DNA of 64,000 nt from CALDTK01 sp965215115 (GTDB lineage: Bacteria; Bacteroidota; Bacteroidia; Chitinophagales; Saprospiraceae): contig OZ244050.1 of the NCBI GenBank assembly GCA_965215115.1, forward strand, positions 3,658,001-3,722,000. The letters are read 5' to 3'. The notes beneath the pieces were generated by a model. It did not search any database and had not been told where the DNA came from. It saw nothing but the letters and a program-made list of their open reading frames with translations. Position numbers and translations under genes: made by a program. Of the stretch, positions 59,728-64,000 are shown piece after piece; the stretch's first letter is position 1; every line of letters begins with the position of its first letter.

Positions 59728-60597
59728 TCACCCCCGCGGGTGCAGCGCCCGCACGGCCCTGGCCAGCTCCTTCAACCCGCCCACCCTATACTGCTCGGTC
59801 GCCGTGGCCGTGCGGTGCCCGGCGAACGCCTGCACGACGCGCACGTCGTGCCCGGCCTCCAGCAGGCCCGCGATCACGGTCTGGCGGATGACGAGCGGCC
59901 GTAGCTTCTCGCCGTCCGAGCGCCCGGCGTTGACGAGCTTGTTGAGGCTCGCCGAGCCGACCGCCTTCCCGGTGTTCGTGAGCAGCAAGCGCTCCGAGCG
60001 CTGGCCCCGGGGCGCGGCGCGCCGCAGCTCCCGCCGCTCCTTGCGTACGTAGCCGTCGAGCAGCAGCACCTGTGAGGCCTTGAGCGCGAGGGTCCGGCTG
60101 TCGGTCTTCCCGCCGCCGGTCACGCGCACCGTCCCGGCCGCTAGATCCACGTCGCCGACCGTGAGCCCGACGGCCTCCGCGCTCAGCAGCGCCTGGTGGA
60201 CGAGCAGCCCCGCCGCTACTCGCTGCCGCCCGTCCCCGGCCGCCGCCAGCCACGCCGCCAGTCGCTCGGCGGTGTACAGCTCGTCGAGCCGCAGCCGCCG
60301 GTCCACCGCATCCTTGAGCAGCAGCTGCGCACACGGGTGGTCCTCGCGGACGCCCGCGGCCTGGAGCCACCGGTAGTACGCCTTGATCGCGGTCAGGTGA
60401 TTGCGCAAGGACTTCCCGCCGAGGCCCTGGCGCTGCCTGAGGCCGTCGACGTAGCCGAGCACGTCCGCGTACGTCGCTCGTTCCGTATCGCTCACCGCGT
60501 CGCGGTAGCGGCGGATCAGGTTCCCGTAGTCCCGCGCCACCGACGGGCGGTAGCTGTGTTTTAGGTACTCCTCGATGGTCTGCGCGTAGTCCGTCAT
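59728..60597 (-). CDS. Tyrosine recombinase-like protein, second of a pair (xer2), degenerate active site
   Basis: A 289-residue protein. A SAM-like N-terminal domain (YAQTIEEYLKHSYRPSVARDY, SLRNHLTAIKAYYRWLQ) is followed by a tyrosine-recombinase catalytic domain. Lys164 (GGGKTDSR), Arg238, His261 (AGH) and Tyr270 are present, but the first Arg of the canonical block is Leu138 (ALLSAEAV) and the box II His is missing (PLVIRQ). It may be inactive alone and work with the intact partner. The ATG at 60597 overlaps the stop of the upstream recombinase (ATGA), indicating coupling. Confidence 0.88.
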   Translation of the reverse strand: MTDYAQTIEEYLKHSYRPSVARDYGNLIRRYRDAVSDTERATYADVLGYVDGLRQRQGLGGKSLRNHLTAIKAYYRWLQAAGVREDHPCAQLLLKDAVDRRLRLDELYTAERLAAWLAAAGDGRQRVAAGLLVHQALLSAEAVGLTVGDVDLAAGTVRVTGGGKTDSRTLALKASQVLLLDGYVRKERRELRRAAPRGQRSERLLLTNTGKAVGSASLNKLVNAGRSDGEKLRPLVIRQTVIAGLLEAGHDVRVVQAFAGHRTATATEQYRVGGLKELARAVRALHPRG

Positions 60598-61727
60598 GCG
60601 GTTAGTTCGTTGATCAGCGCCTGCGACACGTGCGTGTAGACCTGCGTGGTGACGAGGTGCGCGTGGCCGAGGAACTGCCGCACCAACTCGGTGGCCATCC
60701 CGCGTTCGAGTAGGTGCGTCGCGATCGCGTGGCGCAGGACGTGGCACGTGACGCACTTCTCGCGGCCGTCCTCGTCGGCCAGGCCGGCCCGCTCGCCGAG
60801 GCCGCGCAAGACCTTATTAAAGGTGTAGGTCCGCATCCGCCGACCGTGGTCGTTGATGAGCAGCGCCGTGGTCGGGCTTTGCTTGCGCGATCCTGCGGAT
60901 TCGCCAAAACTCGTCCACCACGTCCTATCGCCCCGCAGGTACGCGGCCACGTCCCGGGCCACGCCCTCGCCCATCGGCACGGCGCGCCTGCGCCCGCCCT
61001 TGCCCGAGCGCACGATGACGAGGCCCTCGCCGAGCTGCACGTCGGTCACGTCGAGGGCCTCGATCTCGCCGGCGCGCAGGCCGCAGCCGTACGCCAGGCT
61101 CACGAGCGCCCGCTCGCGGGCGTCGGCCGTGGCCCGGTACAACTCCGCAACCTGGGCCTGGCTGAGTCGCACCCGCTCGCCCGCCGCCTCACGCCCGGCC
61201 GACCACCCCGCCCCGCTCGACGGGTCAACGGCCAGCTCCCCGGCCTGAACGAGCATCCCGAACAGGTCCCGGCACACGCGCACGAGCGATCCTTGCGACG
61301 CGGTCGCGAGCGCCGCGGTGCCGTTGTGGCCGGGCCGCACGCCGATGTACCGGTAGTACGCCTCGACGTCGGCGAGCGTCACGGCCGCGACCTCGCGCAC
61401 GCCGCGCTCGCGCTCGAGGAACGCCAGCACTTCCGAGGCCTGGAGGTAGTACAGCCGGCAGGACTCGGCCCCGTACCCGAGGGCGCGGCGGTGGGCCTGG
61501 AGGCGTTCGGCGAGGCGCCGGTACGCGGGCGTGGCCACGGTCACGGCCCGCGGGCGGCCGCCGGCCCCGCGGCCGCCTCGGCCCTTCGCGCCGGCGCTAC
61601 TCACGATCGTAGGTTCTGGCGCAGGCCTCGACTTTGGCGCGAGCGCGGGTTTTGGCGCAAGCCCCCACCTCGTCGGCGCTACCGCTACGGCGCGCGCGGC
61701 AGGTTTTCCCGACGAGGGGACACACAC
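60594..61727 (-). CDS. Tyrosine recombinase/integrase, first of a pair (xer1)
   Basis: A 377-residue recombinase with an intact active site: Arg218 (YGCGLRAGEIEAL), Lys243 (SGKGGRRR), His329 and Arg332 (CHVLRHAIATHLL), His355 (LGHAH), Tyr364 (TTQVYTHV). The first 60 residues are Pro/Ala/Arg-rich and may not belong to the protein; the true start could be near residue 62. It integrates or resolves DNA. Its stop overlaps the start of the degenerate partner. A mini-hairpin variant (about 60898) encodes FGES in an insert near 273. Confidence 0.92.
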   Translation of the reverse strand: MCVPSSGKPAARAVAVAPTRWGLAPKPALAPKSRPAPEPTIVSSAGAKGRGGRGAGGRPRAVTVATPAYRRLAERLQAHRRALGYGAESCRLYYLQASEVLAFLERERGVREVAAVTLADVEAYYRYIGVRPGHNGTAALATASQGSLVRVCRDLFGMLVQAGELAVDPSSGAGWSAGREAAGERVRLSQAQVAELYRATADARERALVSLAYGCGLRAGEIEALDVTDVQLGEGLVIVRSGKGGRRRAVPMGEGVARDVAAYLRGDRTWWTSFGESAGSRKQSPTTALLINDHGRRMRTYTFNKVLRGLGERAGLADEDGREKCVTCHVLRHAIATHLLERGMATELVRQFLGHAHLVTTQVYTHVSQALINELTA

Positions 61728-61833
61728 CCTTTCGGGAACAGTGGAACGATCGCCCGTTTACGGGCCTAATCCGCTGATCCACAGCCAAAAAGATTGTTCC
61801 GAGATCGTTCCGTATCGTTCCCATTGTTCCGCG

Positions 61834-63219
61834 TTACCCCTCCTGCTGTAGTGCGTCGATCTGGCCCTCGAGCCCGTCCCTGATCCGGCGGCGGAGCTTC
61901 CCGTAGTCGTCGAGGTAGTCGAGGCGGTAGCAGACCTTGCGCAGGTTGCCCGAGTACTGGCTCGTGACGTACTCGGCGGACACGAGCCGCGCCATCGCCC
62001 GCGAGCACTGCGCCTTCGAGATCCCGAGCGCCTGGCGGACCTCGCGCTGCGTGAACTCCGGGGCACCCGAGCGCGCGGCCACGTACGCCTTCAACCGTTC
62101 AAAAAACTGCCTCAGCGACCCGTCCAGCTCGTCGACCTTCAGCACGATCGACTCGAACAGGATCTCGCACGCCACGCGCAGGTCGGCGACCTCGGCCACT
62201 AAGCGCCCGCGCTTGTCCTTGGTCCTTTGATACTGATTGAGCAGGGCGACCTGCCGCACGAACGACAGGTACAGCTCGTTGAGGCGGCGGACCTTGTGCG
62301 CCCCGTCCGGCAGCTTCACCCGCGATGCGTACGGGTTGACGACCTCGTAGCTCTTCAGCATCCGCACGCAGTCCGCCAACTTCGCCCGCTCGGCCTCCTC
62401 GTCGCGTCGCGAGCACTCCCCGCCAGCCCGCCGATTCTGGTAGTCGATGACTCTTTTGGTCTGCTCGGCCGACTCGTCCACGGCCACCACCAAGCACCTA
62501 CTCACGTTGTCCTCGTAGACCTCGCCTCGTGTCGTGCACGCCATGCTCGCGATCGGCCCCCGCACGACGCGCTCCCCGCCGGTGATTCCGCCGCGCTCGT
62601 CTTTCACACTCGTGGCCGTCCGCAGGACGTCCGAGGATTGGAGCTCGCGGAACGCCAGTTCGGCCTCCTCGCGCAGGCCGTCGAGGTCTTCGAGGCAGAC
62701 GAGCTTATGCGTAAAGTAGTCCTCGGCCTGGTTGTAAAAAGCGTTGTCGGTCACGCGCGTGAAGCGCTTGACGTCCTCCGGCGGCATCGAGCGCGCCACC
62801 ACGTCGAGGAGGCGCGTTTTGCCGGAGCCGCTCGAGCCCTGGATCAACACGTGCAGCGTCTCGGGCATCTTGTAGCTCGACGCGGCGACGAACAGCAAGA
62901 GCCGCGTCTTGTCCTCGCCGACGATCCCGGCGCGGCCGAGGGCCGCGCCGAGCCTAGCGATCAGGTCCGGAGCCCGGAGGAACGCCAGCGCTGCGGTCGT
63001 CTCGCTCGCGGTGAGCTGCTGCGGGGCTTTCGCCAAAACGCCCCCGCCGGCCGTGGCGCGGCGGCGCTCGGCCATGTAGCGCTCGAGTTCGGCGGTGAGG
63101 CCCTCGAGGTCGGTCTGGAGGGCCCCGGCGTCGACGCCGAGCTTGTCGGCGGCCAGGCGGCACGCCTTCTCGACCTCGCGGTAGTCGTACAGGTCGCACT
63201 TCAGCGTGAGCGTCCTCAC
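61834..63219 (-). CDS. AAA+ ATPase, primase/helicase-like, of the mobile element
   Basis: A 461-residue protein. Walker A is GSSGSGKT at 128-135 and Walker B LVCLEDLD at about 173-180, with DNAFYNQAEDYFTHK between them. Sensor-like and Arg-finger-like segments follow (TTRGEVYEDNVSRCLVVAVDES). The C-terminal part (about 375-440) has a winged-helix-like region (EFTQREVRQALGISKAQCSRAMARL). In relatives this domain is fused behind the primase. Here it starts with GTG at 63219, overlapping the primase stop (GTGA). A mini-hairpin copy (63025-63039) encodes VLAKA. Confidence 0.85.
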   Translation of the reverse strand: MRTLTLKCDLYDYREVEKACRLAADKLGVDAGALQTDLEGLTAELERYMAERRRATAGGGVLAKAPQQLTASETTAALAFLRAPDLIARLGAALGRAGIVGEDKTRLLLFVAASSYKMPETLHVLIQGSSGSGKTRLLDVVARSMPPEDVKRFTRVTDNAFYNQAEDYFTHKLVCLEDLDGLREEAELAFRELQSSDVLRTATSVKDERGGITGGERVVRGPIASMACTTRGEVYEDNVSRCLVVAVDESAEQTKRVIDYQNRRAGGECSRRDEEAERAKLADCVRMLKSYEVVNPYASRVKLPDGAHKVRRLNELYLSFVRQVALLNQYQRTKDKRGRLVAEVADLRVACEILFESIVLKVDELDGSLRQFFERLKAYVAARSGAPEFTQREVRQALGISKAQCSRAMARLVSAEYVTSQYSGNLRKVCYRLDYLDDYGKLRRRIRDGLEGQIDALQQEG

Positions 63220-64000
63220 GCGAGTTGGATTTGCAGCGTGACCTTGAGGGTGTCGAGCTGGTCGGCGCGTAGGCCCTTGACGCGCAAGTGTGCCGCGCGC
63301 CCGCGGTAGCCGAGGTCGTAGGCGTCGGCGGTATCGAGGGCCGGGGTGCCTGTCGCCGGTGCACTGATCGCGGGCGCGGTGGCGGGTGGGGTTTTTTCTT
63401 TTCCCGGCAACCCTTCCGGCGCTGGCTCCGGACGCTCGGCGGCCACGTCTTGCGCGGTTTCAGTTAGGGTCTCAGTTGAAGAAAAAACCTCCACCCCCTC
63501 GGTAGCCTCATCCGTCGCAACCGTGACCCGCTCCTCGATCAGGTGCGCGAGCAGCTCCGGGCCTTCCTTCACCAGCAGACTATTACAGTCCTCGCCCTCC
63601 GGCACCGGCACGCTCGACACCGTTATAGTAGGATGCGCCGCGCGGACCTTCGCGGCCACCAGCTCGGCGGCCTTGCGGCCGGCGGCGTCGCCGTTCAAGA
63701 ACAGGCACACCTCGCTGAGCTGCGCGAGCGCGGCCACGGCCGCGGCGTGCTCTGCGGTATAGCCGTTGGTCCCATACATCGCGAGCACCGACCACCCGGC
63801 GGCGACGGACTCGTACTGCAACAGGCTCACCGCGTCCACGACGCTCTCGGTGACGAGCACGCGCTCAGTTTCCGGCGCTGGGTAGCCCGGATACAGCCCG
63901 CGCCGGTCGCGGAGGTAGTAGTGCCGGCCGGCCTTCGCGCCGTCGCCGCCGCCGGTGGCGACGCTCCTAAAGTACAGGCCCGCGATCTCGCCGCCGGCAC
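63216..64000 (-). CDS. Toprim/CHC2-type primase (5' end outside window)
   Basis: The frame is open to the right edge, so the start lies beyond base 64000. The visible part has AGLYFRSVATGG, the HYYLRDRRGLYPGYP block, then the toprim fold RVLVTESVVDAVSLLQ, LAMYGTNGYTAEHAAAV and CLFLNGDAAGRKAAELV with the Asp of LNGDAAG, and EGEDCNSLLVKEGPELLAHLIEERV. It matches the Bacteroidota CHC2/toprim proteins that go with paired recombinases. The tail is variable and Pro/Ala-rich. It is coupled to the ATPase gene. Confidence 0.88.
   Translation of the reverse strand, partial: AGGEIAGLYFRSVATGGGDGAKAGRHYYLRDRRGLYPGYPAPETERVLVTESVVDAVSLLQYESVAAGWSVLAMYGTNGYTAEHAAAVAALAQLSEVCLFLNGDAAGRKAAELVAAKVRAAHPTITVSSVPVPEGEDCNSLLVKEGPELLAHLIEERVTVATDEATEGVEVFSSTETLTETAQDVAAERPEPAPEGLPGKEKTPPATAPAISAPATGTPALDTADAYDLGYRGRAAHLRVKGLRADQLDTLKVTLQIQLA

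Overview
The window reads as a high-GC chromosome segment of a Bacteroidota bacterium. The evidence is the gene set (DUF3467 protein, PorV/PorQ-type outer-membrane protein, TamB with a lipoprotein-type TamA called TamL, a PycTM/HD protein, TIGR04283 glycosyltransferase, GH3-like/beta-lactamase fusion) and a tmRNA whose tag ends in a Bacteroidota-like form (GNTSFAMAA). The exact lineage cannot be fixed by reading; a Saprospiria/Lewinella-like or other high-GC branch fits.

From 1 to about 52.3 kb the content is mostly housekeeping: topA (5' end missing), ruvB, icd, an A-type Fe-S carrier, dnaA, tRNA-Ser(GCU), tRNA-Pro(UGG), an ECF-like sigma factor, MscS, a small envelope-stress operon (YtxH, holin-X-like, unknown, then a lipoprotein), an aldehyde dehydrogenase, a DUF294/CBS protein with a coupled DnaQ-like exonuclease, a sialate O-acetylesterase, proC, an isoaspartyl peptidase, a glycosyltransferase/DUF3267 pair, ssrA, a Lys1-like dehydrogenase, a large GAF protein, an HD-PycTM protein, an S9 oligopeptidase, a MATE transporter, an ICMT-like methyltransferase, an aminotransferase, an acyl-CoA carboxylase beta subunit, tamB and tamL with two four-helix-bundle genes between them, a Lon-N protein, a PorV/PorQ protein and alanine dehydrogenase. 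A RAYT transposase at 35.1-35.8 kb is flanked on both sides by clusters of REP/BIME-like hairpin repeats, and one further copy lies upstream of dnaA.

From 52.5 kb to the right edge the window is accessory DNA. It looks like two tandem copies of one element. The right copy keeps a toprim primase, an AAA+ ATPase, two overlapping tyrosine recombinase genes, a palindrome cluster, an ORF6N gene, a roughly 1-kb GC-rich repeat and an RHS tip (zinc-peptidase-like) with a candidate immunity lipoprotein. The left copy is decayed: an XRE regulator, a truncated CHC2 primase start, an RHS fragment fused in frame to a broken recombinase, one palindrome, a DUF4160/DUF2442 pair, the GC-rich repeat again and an RHS-tip scar.

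The most unusual signal is genome-wide: a 15-base motif, GTTTTGGCGAAAGCC, occurs many times in both strands, inside genes in several reading frames and between genes. Its variants keep a 3-bp stem and mostly a GNRA-type tetraloop, and a second family has the stem swapped (GCC...GGC). Six units of it form a 44-bp-period array at 55.6-55.9 kb.
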